Source: Citrus sinensis
Taxonomy: Eukaryota; Streptophyta; Magnoliopsida; Sapindales; Rutaceae
DNA length: 64,000 nt
Direction: 5' to 3'
Assembly (NCBI RefSeq): GCF_022201045.2
Contig: NC_068564.1
Location: forward strand, 25,511,001-25,575,000
Shown: piece by piece, positions 34,501-47,407 of the stretch
Layout of the letters: each line of letters opens with the position of its first letter
Numbering within the stretch: position 1 is the stretch's first letter
Position numbers and translations under genes: made by a program
The notes under the pieces: model-generated
Told to the model about the DNA's origin: nothing
The model's input: the letters and a program-made list of their open reading frames with translations, nothing else
Database searches by the model: none

Positions 34501-37500
34501 GCTGCAGAGGAAAAATTGGAGGTTTTGCCATAAATCCAGCAAAATTTTTATACATGAGTTATACTCTGATGTCACTATGTCATTCTATTCATTGTCCTTG
34601 GTGTTATAACTACATTTATACTCCTGATAGGTGTCTGACTTATCTGCATTGGAGACAAAGACAGAATTTGAAGGGCAAAAGAAACTCATAAATGAGTTAC
34701 GGAATCATTTGGAAGATGCAGAATATAAACTCATTGAAGGAGAGAAGCTGCGTAAAAGATTACATAATACCATCTTGGTAATATTCTCACACTTAAAATT
34801 ACAAGCTGAAATATCAGACACATTTACCGAAAAGAAATCTCTTATGTTACAGGAACTCAAGGGGAACATTCGTGTATTCTGTAGAGTGCGGCCTCTATTG
34901 CCTGATGATAGTTCTGGTAGTGAAGGAAAACTGATATCATATCCTACAACAACTGAAGCTCTTGGACGGGGCATTGATATAATGCAAAATGGTAGGTTTT
35001 AGGTTGTGCCATTATGCCTTTCTTTTTAATTCAATTGAATTTTGAAAATAAAAACTCATGTTGTGAATTCACTTTTGTCAGGCCAAAAACATTCTTTCTC
35101 GTTTGATAGAGTTTTTATGCCTGATGAATCGCAAGAGGATGTATTTGTAGAAATTTCTCAGCTTGTTCAAAGTGCTCTTGATGGGTACAAGGTGTTTTTT
35201 CTACTTCAAGTTTCTTCTCATATTTAGTAAATGTATGGATGTGGTCATGCAACGTGCTGCTGTGATACCTTTTTGTGTTATTTTAGCTATCTAGCATTTT
35301 TCCTTTACTTTTTTTTGCGGTCTTTTTGAGAACACTCAGATATGTTCTCTAGTTGTGCATTTGCTAAAAACAGAGAAAAAGGGTAGAGTATATCCTTCAG
35401 GTTTTATATACCTGCTACATTCAAATATGCAAGTTCCATAACACACTTTTCTATCACACTTATTTACTCAGTTTATCTCTAGTAAAATACATGCTTTAAG
35501 AGATGATAGTTTTTTATTCTTTTCAGGTTTGTATTTTTGCCTATGGTCAAACAGGTTCGGGTAAAACCTACACCATGATGGGGAAACCAGGGCATCCAGA
35601 TCTAAAAGGTTTGATACCACGTTCATTAGAACAGATATTTCAAACTAGGCAATCTCTTCTATCTCAAGGCTGGAAATATGAAATGCAGGTAAGCATTATC
35701 ATCTTACTGATCTTGGTAGTATAGCTCTTTGTTTGTCTACTTGAACAAAACATTTTGAACTCATTTTTTCCAAACATGTGCAGGTGTCCATGTTGGAAAT
35801 ATACAATGAAACAATCCGGGATCTGTTATCAACAAACAGAGATGCATCACGACTGGAGAATGCTTGTAATGGAAAACAGTATGCAATTAAACATGATGCA
35901 AACGGAAACACGCATGTGACTGACCTTACTGTTGTGGACGTCTGCAGTACTAAGGAGGTTTCCTACCTTTTAGATAGGGCTGCACACAGCAGGTAACAAT
36001 TCTAGAATATGCATGCTTTCACTGGTGATGCTGATATTTTAAGAGTAGTTCAGAAGTATATCAGGGCTGCTGTTTCATTATCTGTATTGAGTTTTATGTT
36101 CAATTTTTCTATTTTGTATTTTTCCATGGTTAATATTTTGTCAAATACATAGCCTTTTTAATGGTATATCAGCTTGTTAGATGTGACGAAACTTTTGGCA
36201 AATGGTGATTGTTGGTTGGGGGAAGAAAGAATTTTCATATTTTGGGAAATAGACTCAAATATGGCATATTTGAGCTTCATCTAAGTCTACTAACATATTT
36301 TATTCAATTAAGAGGACTTCTAATGAAGAGTTTTGTATCTGTTTAGGTCTGTAGGCAAGACCCAGATGAACGAGCAATCATCAAGAAGTCACTTTGTCTT
36401 CACGTTGCGGATATCCGGTCTTAATGAGGTATATCACCCTTTTCCTTTTAACATCCGCATGCGTTGATGCCCTTCTGCTCTCGCATTATCTAATGTGCTG
36501 TGACCATAAATGTAATATTTTATTAATTAGCTGTTGTTTTCATAATTGACTAGAGCACCGAACAACAAGTACAAGGTATCCTAAATCTGATTGATCTTGC
36601 TGGAAGTGAGCGTCTTTCAAAGAGTGGCTCAACTGGGGACCGACTGAAAGAAACTCAAGTAATTTATTAGTTGTTACAAATTCGCTTCTGTTATTTGTTG
36701 TAATATGCATGTTAGGTTGCTAATGATCTTTTTTCCACTTGTGTATAGGCCATTAATAAAAGTTTGTCATCTTTAAGTGATGTCATATTTGCCTTGGCAA
36801 AGAAGGAGAAGAAGGAAGACCATGTACCATTTAGGAACTCAAAGTTAACTTATCTTCTTCAGGTAAGCTTGTGGTACATATGAATTATTGAGTTAAAATT
36901 TTCAATCTGTAAACTATTTTTTATTAGCTTGTACATAGTTTTATCTTTTAATAAAGACGTGGCTTAATGCAGAAAAATATGCATAATTTTTTTTAAAAAA
37001 ATTATTTATATCACAATTAAACTTCCAAAGATGAATTTAATTAAGATATAGCTTTTCTATATCATCCTTTAATCTTATAACTTTTCTCTGGTGGAAGCAG
37101 ACCATTCGCTCATACAAGAGTGAAATGTTCTATTGTTGCCTTAAAACTCAGCTTAAAGCAGGAAAAATGAATGGCATCCTTTTTTTTTCTTTTTTTTTTT
37201 AATACCATTGTTTGCTACAAGCTTTTCTTAAAACCTTACGATTACCGTGAATGCTTTTAGACAAAATCACGAACTTTGTAAATTTATCAAAGCTGGAGAC
37301 TATTTCTTCTAGGAGATCCTTCGTGCATTTTCTGATTTTAATCCATTGTGTTGTGGACAAAATATAGCTTTACTCGTCCCATGATTTTTACTAATATTCT
37401 TTGAATCAATTGTCAACCAGCCTTGTTTAGGCGGGGACTCAAAGACATTGATGTTTGTGAATATATCTCCTGAAGCATCCTCAGTGGGTGAGTCACTTTG

Positions 37501-37600
37501 CTCGCTACGGTTTGCAGCAAGGGTTAATGCTTGTGAGATAGGGACTCCTCGGCGCCAAACTAGCATGAGGTCTTCAGAATCTCGCCTGAGCCTCGGCTAA
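31555..37600 (+). CDS. Kinesin-14 with C-terminal motor (ATK2/ATK3, KIN-14M/N type), 801 aa
   Basis: A minus-end-directed microtubule motor of spindle and phragmoplast arrays. Seventeen exons: 31555-31626, 31955-32209, 32317-32461, 32540-32649, 32750-32869, 32994-33197, 34185-34361, 34447-34521, 34631-34777, 34853-34991, 35082-35191, 35527-35688, 35784-35992, 36347-36428, 36554-36658, 36749-36862, 37421-37600. They total 2406 nt in phase. The N-terminus is a short variable tail and a globular part ([14 protein letters not shown]), followed by coiled coil to about 430. The neck is [16 protein letters not shown] at 436. The motor has P-loop GQTGSGKT (525-532), switch I NEQSSRSH (650-657) and switch [10 protein letters not shown] (681-688). 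The motor reads [14 protein letters not shown], three residues more than family members remembered. The exon 2 acceptor is a repeated AAG, so the start may vary by 3 or 6 nt. Family firm; M versus N paralogue unresolved. Confidence 0.93.
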
Positions 37601-38028
37601 TATTCAGCTAATATTCCATAACACAACATTGAGATCGACCCTTTTTTTTTCCTTCTCCACTTGAGGTGTATCTAGTAACTAGAAAATGAGAGTTGTATTG
37701 TGATTCTAACAGGAGTTGCTTTTGTATAGTAAAAAAATCATTGCATTTGTATCCTTTTAGCTCTGAGATTGATTTCTCTAACATTTCGCTTACAAAATTC
37801 AATGTATCAACGAAGAATACTATCTAAATTTTATGTATGTGATTGCACCCTTTATTATTGAATCAGAAAATGACTCCGTATCGAATAGAATCTCACAGCT
37901 CAGTGTTTTAACTGAGACGCAACATATATTTGAAAGCAAAAGAAAGTTGATTGAGCATTGCACAAATTTAGCAGTCACTTGAACTACCTGATGATTTTGC
38001 CAACAAGGAATTATAAGATTCTGCAGAT

Positions 38029-38869
38029 TTACGCCATTCGATCCATAACCTCATGAAGAATAACAGCAGTATCTGCATAAGTTGATTGTGTCTGTGGGAA
38101 ATTTTTGGTACTCACGGCAACTTCAAGCTGTCAACATATCAAAACTTTTAGTCTTAGAAGAAGTTGCCAAAAGCTTCAGGTTAAAGAACATAACTCAAGT
38201 CAAGTTCGTGTACCTTCTCAAAACTTTCAAATAATCTGTTAGCCAAATCAGTGAGAGGTTGCTTATCAGTGGGTGCTGCTGCGGAGATGACGTTGTCAAA
38301 ATCATAGTACATGAAAGTAGATTTGAGTCTCAAATACTTTCTCACATAATTAAGAGTATCTGGTCCAATCAAATCTGCCATTGCCAGCAGGTCAAATGCA
38401 TATCTTTTTAGCCTATGAATCCTGCCTTTGGTTCCAATATTTGCAATATAGATTGCTTTCTTTAGAAAAGAACGTGTGCCCGTTTTCTCATTAGCAATAT
38501 CTGAATAACAAGCATGAAAATAAGCACTTCCAGCAAAGCAAAAGTGTGGCAAAATAGCAGAAGCAGAAAGAATTGGCAAATTGCTTTCTTACTGTTGTAT
38601 ACAGGAGGTACAGGTAAAGGGCCAGTGACCCAGAGGCCATTATCCTCAGCAAGGGAGACTCCATTGGTAGAAGTGCTTCCAATAAGTGCTAAAGAGGCAA
38701 GGCCTAGTGACACTCTTCTTGTAATTTGTGCCTGGTCTTGAAAGTTTTCTGCTTTGTGGCCTAGAAGTCCAATTATTTTAGCTCTCTTTTGGAATTTTTG
38801 AAACTTAGGCAGGTTTGGGACGGCTGGTAAGGTTTCAGAAACACCATTTAAGTTTGCCAAATGAGCCAT
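38029..38869 (-). CDS. PNSL3: Photosynthetic NDH subunit of lumenal location 3 (PsbQ-like), 220 aa
   Basis: A lumenal subcomplex subunit of the chloroplast NAD(P)H dehydrogenase complex, which supports cyclic electron flow around photosystem I. Exons in coding order: 38869-38593, 38500-38214, 38127-38029, with GT-AG introns and phases closing to 663 nt. The N-terminus is a chloroplast transit peptide followed by a thylakoid Tat-type signal: twin Arg at residues 51-52 ([16 protein letters not shown]) and a likely cut after SLA near 74. The mature part is the four-helix PsbQ-like domain with [34 protein letters not shown] and ends in HEVMDRMA. An in-frame ATG at 38917 would add 16 residues; 38869 (MAHLANLN) was chosen because it matches the start remembered for the Arabidopsis protein. 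The gene converges on the kinesin gene, with 428 bp between stop codons. Confidence 0.92.
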
Positions 38870-38917
38870 TGATGATGAATTTTGAGTGAGAGTGGCAGTT
38901 TTTGAGCTTATGATCAT

Positions 38918-41430
38918 AGAGTAACCATCGGCGGGTTTCAGTTAGTTATATCCGTTTCTAAGTGCTGGCTTCTACTGACCACCAGAAGCATATCCTCATT
39001 TTGAGGGTAGTGTGGTCATTTGGTGAGTGCCAATTTTCCGTTTGAATTATTTCTATAAATCAGGCCTATTTTTTTTTTATATTTTCAAAGGGTAAGTTTT
39101 AGATTAGCCCCTATTCAAAAAAAAGTTTTGGATTAGCCCATTGTGAAATGACAATTTTGAAAGGGTGGGTTATTTGAACTTAATAAAACACTTATTAAAC
39201 TGATTTACTTAATAAACTTACTTAAAAATTTAAAAAATTTATGTTTTGTTTACAAACCCATTTTAATACCCAATATATCCTTAATGAAATTAATACAATT
39301 TCTGCATCTTTCTCCTCTAATTCTTAATTTTCACAATTTCATACGTACATCTTCTCTTAAAAGTTATACAGGTACTATGTGAAATCGCTGACCATGAAAT
39401 ATTATGCTAGAGGACAACAATTAAAACTTAAACAATATATGTACTTAGCATTTACTTTCATTCATGGCTAATTTCTTTTATACATTAAAAAAGCTTGACT
39501 GGGAGAGAGAATTTTAGTTAATCCCAAAAGATTTGATAAGAAAAAAATTATCCGCTGAATACAAGCCTTCACCAATATGAAATTTTTGGCCAAATCAAAA
39601 TATATAACAACTTCATACAATCTTAAAGATGGAGCAGCAGGGAGTTGTTTTTTTGTTTAATTATTGTGTTTAGGCTACAATAGTAATATAGTTAGGGTTC
39701 CTTTAGCAATAAAGAATTTAATTAAAAAATGGGTCTAATGAACATTTTGGAGGGTTTAAATAGTCCTATCTACTTTCAAAATAATTTAAAATTATTGTAA
39801 CTTTACTTTTCTCCATTGTTGTTCAAAGGATAAGGAAAAAATCAGGGTAGGTTGATAAAAATTTTTTATCTTCTTTAAAAAAAACGAAAGATAAGTTGAA
39901 ATTTATAATAATTTAATTTAGACAGTATTTCAAAATCTATCATCTCAGGAGGAAATAATACAAAATTAACCAATTCTCATAACAATTTTTTTTTTTGGGG
40001 GTTCCTTGTGCGAGGAAATGACAAACTTACCTAATTTTTTTTTTTTAATTTTTGAAAGAACAAATTTATATAAATTGGAATCACTAAACTTGGTATAAAC
40101 TCTATAATAATCTATACTTCTTTGTCAAACATCTGGTTGTACTTTGGAAATTAAAACTGAAGCATATCAATTACGATTCTTATTCGATATTAACAACCAT
40201 CCAACTGAAAAAAGAATAGATAATGATGTACAAAGACATATATATATTAGGATGAGGATGAATCCTTTTCTAATGTGAATATTTACATCTTATAAAATAA
40301 TAAATTATGTGTCAAAGTTGTTAGTTATTAGCCAATAACAATAAAAATAACAAATTATGTATCAAAGTTTGCTATTTATTGTTGTCATCGACTAGTTGCC
40401 AATATTTATTTTATAATAATGCAAATGTCCGCACCTAAGAATTATTATTGTTGGAAAATATGGTATACAAAGTGGAGAAAACGTTAATCCAGATGTGAAA
40501 GCAGCATATAGTTTCATGTTTTCTGTTCTCTAAAGTTTGTCCTCTAAAATTTGCTTGATGTTTACCAGTTCTAAAATCAGATATATTTTGTTACTCCTTT
40601 CCCATATCAAAAAAATTAAAGAAATATTTTCACCAGTGTGTTACTGTTCACAAGTTACAAAAAGAATTATTATTATTAGCGATAATGATAAACAATCCTT
40701 AATCTTTGATGTGGACCTTGTCGGCAAAACTTCAAGGGATATGGTTGGCCAAATCCCACTTCCGTATATACATGTAGTTTTCTAGAAACTAAGTATCAGA
40801 AAGAAAGAAAAAAGAGACTCTATCCTAATACAAGATCATGATTCGTTGAATCCTAGCACAAGATTATGATTTAGTTGATTATCTTCAGTTTTCACAAGAA
40901 TACGACAATTAATTACTAAATAATTTTTCATTATCGGAATTGGCTCATTAATTCTCACGGTGAAAGCAAGTGGTCATGAGTTTTAAGACTAAAAGAATAC
41001 GTTTAAATTCGCAGTGGGGCATAATTAATGTGGAAAAAAATAAGAATAATTATTAGGAGTTTATTTATTTTTGAAAGAAAGAAACAAAAATCGTGAAAAC
41101 AATGAACCAAAATAATGCATGATTAATTATGGGGACCAGAGAACCGGATAATGCAAAACCCTCAAGCATATATTATAGATTATTAGGTGTGAAAAGTGGG
41201 TCATGCTTAGCTTTATAAATCCATTCCATCATATCATTCATTCTTATAAAAAAATAAAATAGAAGAATCATTGAAAGAAAGTGAAGAACAATTAGGAGCC
41301 TCTCATAAAAACACATAGCTGAACAGCCATTAATATTATTCTCTATTGATTGCAACTTTTTGGTTTCTTCTCTCATCTATAGATAAGAATACATAAGAAA
41401 ATTTAAAAAAAAAAAAAAGAAAGCAGAAGA
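38918..41430. other. Intergenic, AT-rich, no gene seen
   Basis: Lies between the divergent PNSL3 and CXXS1 genes and so holds both promoters. No convincing TATA box or gene was found; small frames are noise. Confidence 0.45.
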
Positions 41431-41438
41431 AAGAAAAG

Positions 41439-43005
41439 ATGCAAGGCAATGGCAATGAAGCACAGCTAATGAAGTCCAGAGTTGCCAGAGTAAATTCAGA
41501 GAAGTCATGGGATTTATTTATCACCAAAGCTACCAACCAAGGCTGCCCTGTAAGTGCTCTTTTAATTATTTATTAATTCGCTCATGCTTGCAAACTTGCC
41601 ACTATAGATATTGACGAATATTAATAGTTATTGGCAACTTTTTTACTCTCTTTTTTTCCCTTGTTGTGGCAGGAGATAATATTGTATTTGATGATGAAAA
41701 ACTGCATATAATTTCTAAGTTATTATTCCAAACAACTTTTTTGTGAATTATGCAGGTTGTGGTGCATTTTACCGCAGCATGGTGCATGCCATCAGTGGCT
41801 ATGAATCATTTCTTTGAAGAACTTGCCTCGACCTATCAAGATATTCTATTTCTATCAGTCGATGTGGATGAAGTTAAGGTAATTGTTAATTATCTGTTCA
41901 AAAGTTTTTAAATTATGCCGACAACTTTATTTTATAATAATTTTTTTTTGTTGTTTATTAAATATTTCTCAAAAGACTTGAAATATTGTCTTATCAAAGC
42001 ATTTTTAATATTAGACTGAATAATGGATACTTCCAAATAACATTTTATCATATGCTGTAATGGGCTGTGACGAGCTCTCTTTCTTCTTCATTAATTTATC
42101 CTTTTTTTTTTTTATAGAAGCAAAAAACAAAAGCAAATGCAAATGCATCTCTAATCATTAATGTAGATTATAGGGAACAAGTCCATGTTTAACAAAAAAT
42201 TGTAATTCGGGATTTGTTAGTTGTTTATTAAACATTTCTCAAAAGACTTGAAATATTTTATCTTATCAAAGCATTTTTTACATTAGACTGAATAATAAAT
42301 ACTTCTAAATAACATGTTATCATTTGCTGTAATGGGCGTGACAAGCTCTCTTTATTCTTGATTAATTTATCAATTTTTTATAGAAACAAAAAACAAAAGC
42401 AAATGCAAATGCATCTCTAATCATTGATGTATATTGGAGGGAACAAGTCCCCGTGAAATAGAATTTACTATTATAAACCACATACTATTTTTTTTTAATC
42501 CATAAACGTGTCTGACAATGATTGGAACTGGTGTCGTGTGAGATGTGACTTGTTTTTTTTTTTTTTTTTAATTTTTGCAGCAATTATATTATTTAGGTAA
42601 AGTAAAGCTTATCCATGCACACAATTTGGAATAAACTATGAATTGAACAGAACCAATAATTATTTGAGAGTTGTGATGACCACACACCCACTCCTTGTTG
42701 ACTGACTTGTATAATTATATATCATTCTTTAGGCAATGTGAAAAAGGTGGCTAATGAGAGGTAATATCGCATGATTCTTATTTTGATCGTGTTAAATACA
42801 TCATGCATGTCGTTTATTCTAACAATGATTTTTTTTTTAAATAATTAATTAGGTGGTAGCATCAAAGATGGAGATAAAGGCCATGCCAACATTTATATTG
42901 ATGAAGGAAGGAGCTTTGGTTGATAAGCTTGTGGGTGCCAATCCTCAAGCGATAAGAAAAATGATTAATGGTTTTATTCACTCCGTTCGGTTACACAAAA
43001 ACTAG
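41439..43005 (+). CDS. CXXS1: Thioredoxin-like protein CXXS1, 128 aa
   Basis: A monocysteinic thioredoxin in which the second active-site cysteine is serine. Such proteins lack normal disulfide reductase chemistry and can act as disulfide isomerases or bind targets through one cysteine. Exons are 41439-41549, 41756-41878 and 42853-43005 (387 nt, GT-AG introns). The active site is WCMPS at residues 46-50, in HFTAAWCMPSVAMNHFFEELA. The conserved cis-proline follows in IKAMPTF (Pro 90), and KLVGANPQAIRKMI near the end fits the family. No transit peptide is seen, so a cytosolic location is likely. Intron 2 holds a large tandem duplication. Confidence 0.93.
41951..42450. repeat. 270-bp-period duplication inside CXXS1 intron 2
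   Basis: The block from TTGTTTATTAAATATTTCTC through AGGGAACAAGTCC (41951-42184) recurs at 42221-42450 at roughly 85-90% identity by eye. It does not touch the splice sites. Confidence 0.85.
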
Positions 43006-43566
43006 CTAGTTGAAATTTATTAGACATGTATGCTTTTTTTTGTTGGTGTTTCATAAGGTTTGGGGTGAGAATTGTTTGAAGAAAATTATGGAAGTTTGCA
43101 AGAATTGTTAGCTAGTGAGATTAGTTGGGATGTCAATAAGACTAGTTGGGGTGTCTTTGATTTCATATTTTGTGGGTTTGATTACTTGCTTGTTTCATTT
43201 TTAAAATTATCAATGGCATTCTTTGAGAATGTACGTATTGAAAAAAACTTAAACCCATTCAATAACATTTCATGCATGTACACCTTGAAGCTTGATCATT
43301 TTCTTTTTTTAGATAAATTGTATAATTAAAAAAAATCATTCAATATGTCATATATTAGAAATTCTAGAGCTCCAAGCTTTATATACAAATGACGTAGCAT
43401 TATAGTATTGACTAGATGTAAAGATTTCGTTACCTCCATAAGTATTTTATGTGTCACTTAACCAACAATAAATTGAATCAATTTGTATAAACAGTCTGTG
43501 GCACTTACATTACTCATTATACAAACCACATCATACTAAGAGATATTTGTTTGTTTAACTGATTAA

Positions 43567-43840
43567 GAGTGCGTTTGGGATTGATGTTAGGTAGTTGTAG
43601 TTTAAAAGTTTCAATATTAAAGTGTTTGGTAAACATTAGTTGTTGTAATTTATTAGCTATATTGATATAATTTTTCACTTGTATAATGAAAGTTTTATTA
43701 TATATTTAATAATTTTAAAAATATTATTATAAAAAATTTAAATCTACTACATATTATTAACTTTTGTTTAATAATTACATATTATTTTCTACAGCAGGTA
43801 CAACTTAAAAATTACAGTACATCAATCCCACATGGGACCT
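43567..43840. mobile_element. Possible MITE
   Basis: The left end (GTGCGTTTGGGATTGATGT) and the right end (reverse complement AGGTCCCATGTGGGATTGATGT) share the inverted core TGGGATTGATGT. The body is AT-rich and non-coding. No clear target duplication was found. Confidence 0.4.
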
Positions 43841-44880
43841 AACTACTCTAAAATACAAAATGTGTGATGAATCTCATTCAATCATTCACTAGCAATTAAC
43901 ATTTCATTCATCATCACCTAAAAATTATGTGGAGAGGGTTTCGGTGAATATGATATGCGGCCAATGAACCTAGCTAGTCGATGTTCATAAGAAATAAAAA
44001 ATGCAAATGATGCAAAAAGCAAAACATGAGCTGCCAATACCATATCAATCAGTTGCATTGTTGAGGGTTACCACCTACCACTTCCTAGATAAATTATTAT
44101 TATTATATGAACAGAAACATTTGATAGAGAGATAAATGACTTCGCAAGTAAATTGGAGTGACTTTTAGTTTTTTTTTTCTTTTTTCTTAAGTTGCCATTT
44201 GAATTTAAATCTTGATGACAGTAGGGATTAAAAAACCAATTTAGAATTTGGCCACCCAACTGAAAAAAAAAAATAGATAAGTTCAAATTTGAATAAAAAG
44301 ACATTACAGATGATTAAAATAGTACATATTAGATGAATATTTGGGCCTGTGATCTCTAGGCCTGAGGCCCATGGGCCCGTTACTCGGTTTTGGAATTTGT
44401 TTGTGGGACCCACCTCATCCTTTAGGGCAGCCAAACAGGTAAGAGCATAATATTTAAGTCCACTGATCCCCTACCATGACTATTCGATCACATCCTTGTT
44501 GCCCAATAGACTAACTACACGTCATTGTTCTTGTACTTATAATCTCCACACACTTTAAAGTGAAAAGTGTGCAGCGAGCAGCAAGTATCCACACTGTGTT
44601 GTCATGTTGACAGTCTCACAATCATGCTCCACGTTGACATAAAATCCTAATGATCATCATCAATTGCTTTCACGGGACGTATCCAATCAACTTGCTTTTC
44701 TATATGCAAGGAGTAAACCCATCTTACGAAAGCTTTGAGTTGATTGATGGATGGTGTTGATGCAAACCCAAAAAAAAAAAAAAATTTTTTTTATTACTTT
44801 ATTAAAAAAATTACATATATTTTTTAATTTGTGACTTCGATATGAGTTCATGTGATCGAACTTTGTCATCTTAACTTTAA

Positions 44881-45038
44881 ATTAATTAATTACTTTTTTA
44901 ACATATTTTACATTTTGAAGAGTCTCCCATAAATAATGATATTGATGTTTCTCTCTAAAAATAATTAATTACTTTTTCAACATATTTTACATTTTGAAGA
45001 GTCTCCCATAAATAATGATATTGATGTTTCTCTCTAAA
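44881..45038. repeat. Tandem duplication, 79-bp period
   Basis: Two almost identical copies (44881-44959 and 44960-45038) of a block with CATTTTGAAGAGTCTCCCAT and TTGATGTTTCTCTCTAAA. Confidence 0.92.
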
Positions 45039-45073
45039 AGTGAAGTATTACACTATCAGCACATTTTCACGGA

Positions 45074-45203
45074 TCAGGCTACGGTGCAATTGTAGCACCG
45101 TGCCACAGTTGTATTTAGCCATTGAATGCAGTTAGATTGGTGAGGTCTACTAACGTCCAACGACTAGATGTAACTGTGACACGATACCACAGTTACACTT
45201 AAA
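45074..45203. mobile_element. Possible MITE with 47-bp imperfect inverted ends
   Basis: The left arm (GGTGCAATTGTAGCACCGTG onward) and the reverse complement of the right arm (AGTGTAACTGTGGTATCGTG onward) align over about 47 bp at roughly 70-75% identity. The body is about 35 bp. Target duplications are not evident. Confidence 0.5.
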
Positions 45204-45553
45204 GTTTCCCTCATTTTCACATCCCACGAATTCGATATATTGCTTAAAATAGTACAAAAAATTAAAGGTCATTGAACAAATAAAAAATAATATAAAAAAA
45301 TAGAAATAAAATGATGATATAGTAAATTGCAACTAGGCTTTAGGTGTCAGCCCAAGATGAAGCCCAAGCCCAAGAGTTAGAAAAAAAAGAATCACTGTTT
45401 ACACGCACGCCACCACCGGCCACTACAATTCCCTCAAAAATTCTACACGCAGATTCCCCATTCTCCTCTTTCTTCGAAACTCAACCGCTGTTTGTTTCCC
45501 AGGAAAATTTCTCTCCGCCGGAAAACCCATAAATATTATCCTGGAAATTCAAA

Positions 45554-47348
45554 ATGGTTTCTCCGGAAAATACGAATTGGCTATTAGATTACCCCTTGAT
45601 CGACGATATCACTGTCCCTGATGGCAATTTCTCCGTTTCCGCTTCGGGTTTCACTTGGACCGTTCAGCCGCCAATTAACGGGCCGTCAAATGGCTGGTAC
45701 TTATAGGCAGAAAAAGAAATGGCTTTTACGTATTTTTGTTATGGGTTTATTTTAATTTACTATGTCTTTTATTAACTAATCAATTAGGTTTTCTTTTGTG
45801 TAAGTTGTTTTCCAATTTGAAATTATCACAAAAATTTTTTGTGAAAATTTGTTCTATTGGGTCCATTCTTGTTGGAGAGAGTATAGAGTTGAAAATTTGA
45901 GGTCAAATGGAGCTAAATGTTGATGTAACAGGCTGATTTCAATTATTCTTTTATTAATTTTGGTTAGCTTGTATAGTATATATGCTATGTTATATTTGTG
46001 TTATTAATTTTAGGGCATTTTCTTGTTGATTTTATCATTGTACTTGTCCAGTGTATGTGGAATTTTGCGGTTTCTTGCACTGCTAGATTCTTTTCTCATT
46101 TCTGATTAGGTTTATGTGAATGCTCTCATGCCATATGCGGTAGTTTGTAATTTCTTTTTCTGAATGAGATAACCTCCATTCCATCCTGTTCCAATTTTAT
46201 GGTAGAATTCCAGGCCACCTGATGCAGCATAAATGAAGTTACTTTATTGCTGTTTTTGGTGCGGAATTGGATATTAGTAGAACTCAAATTGTTGGTTCGT
46301 TGTGCTTTTGTAGAAGCTCATCTCCACTTCTGTGCATCGTGATTATAATGGATGAATTTCATTCTCTGCACTCTACTTAAATGTTTATATTTTTTGGTAT
46401 TTAAGGCAGAAGCTAATATTGTTCGAATAATACTCATGTTTATGTTTTGAGGCTTGAACTGAGTTTGTAAGTGATGCTTTATTGTTCTGTCCTAGTTATC
46501 AAATAATTGTTTCTGAGATGGGAAAAATGGTGGTTAGATGTAGTATTTGCTAATCTTTAGAATTTGATTGATACCAGTTCTGAATGTGTTGGTGGAAGGA
46601 GTAAGATGCTAGCTTTTCAGCTCCATTTTTGTCTCAAACCATGGAAAGTTTGTTTTGCGTCCCAAATGCTTAGGCTGAGATCCTGATTTGCATGATATCA
46701 ACATAATGCATCAGTATAATTAACTGCAGTACATGCATTTCTTTTTGTAGTTTGTCCTGTAACTTGTTTTTGTTTGTCTGACATGATCTGTTTGTAGTGT
46801 GGAAATTGATTCTGCATTTGGGGATTCAAATGGTCTCAAGGAAAGCTCAAAAAAGAGGTAAACAATTTCTCTTGTCATTTTTCATTCCCTTTCTTCTCTG
46901 TTTATTGCCTTACCCTAATATTTGTCAGCTGTTTATAAATTGTGAGCTACGGATTTTACAGAATTGTTCCATAATTGGATCTATAGGATCCAGAATTGGA
47001 TATACTGAATGCAAATTGTTTTGAGATGTTCACTCTTTCTTGAGCATTCTATAGAGCTGTAGTAATTTGCAATCAGTGTGGTCACATCTTGAGCCATTTG
47101 GGTTCTCGTATAGTCAGGAACTTGTGGAATCTAGATTTTAATCAGATGCCAAGCGGGTTAAATTTTATGGGTCATTATGCCTCAACGAGACCATAAAGTT
47201 TGTACCAATATATATTTTTATTAATAATATTATCTCTCTTCCAATATTCCTGCTGCAGGGTTAGATCAGAATCATGTGGGTCTTCTAGCTCCAAGGCGTG
47301 CAGGGAAAAGTTGCGTAGGGATCGTCTTAATGACAAGTATTATCTTGT

Positions 47349-47407
<59 letters not shown>

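Larger units (their letters stand above)
43006..45553. other. Intergenic with MITE-like repeats; ILR3 promoter at the right end
   Basis: No gene could be supported. A GTG-initiated frame at 45344-45532 is in frame with ILR3 but closed by TAA 21 nt before its ATG. A seven-codon ATG frame also starts at 45357. These may lie in the ILR3 leader. Confidence 0.4.

Noticed and set aside
43355-43540. Second Mutator-type MITE related to the one at 9927
   Set aside because: Only the right side resembles the GAGTAATG end; the left end and a target duplication could not be found.
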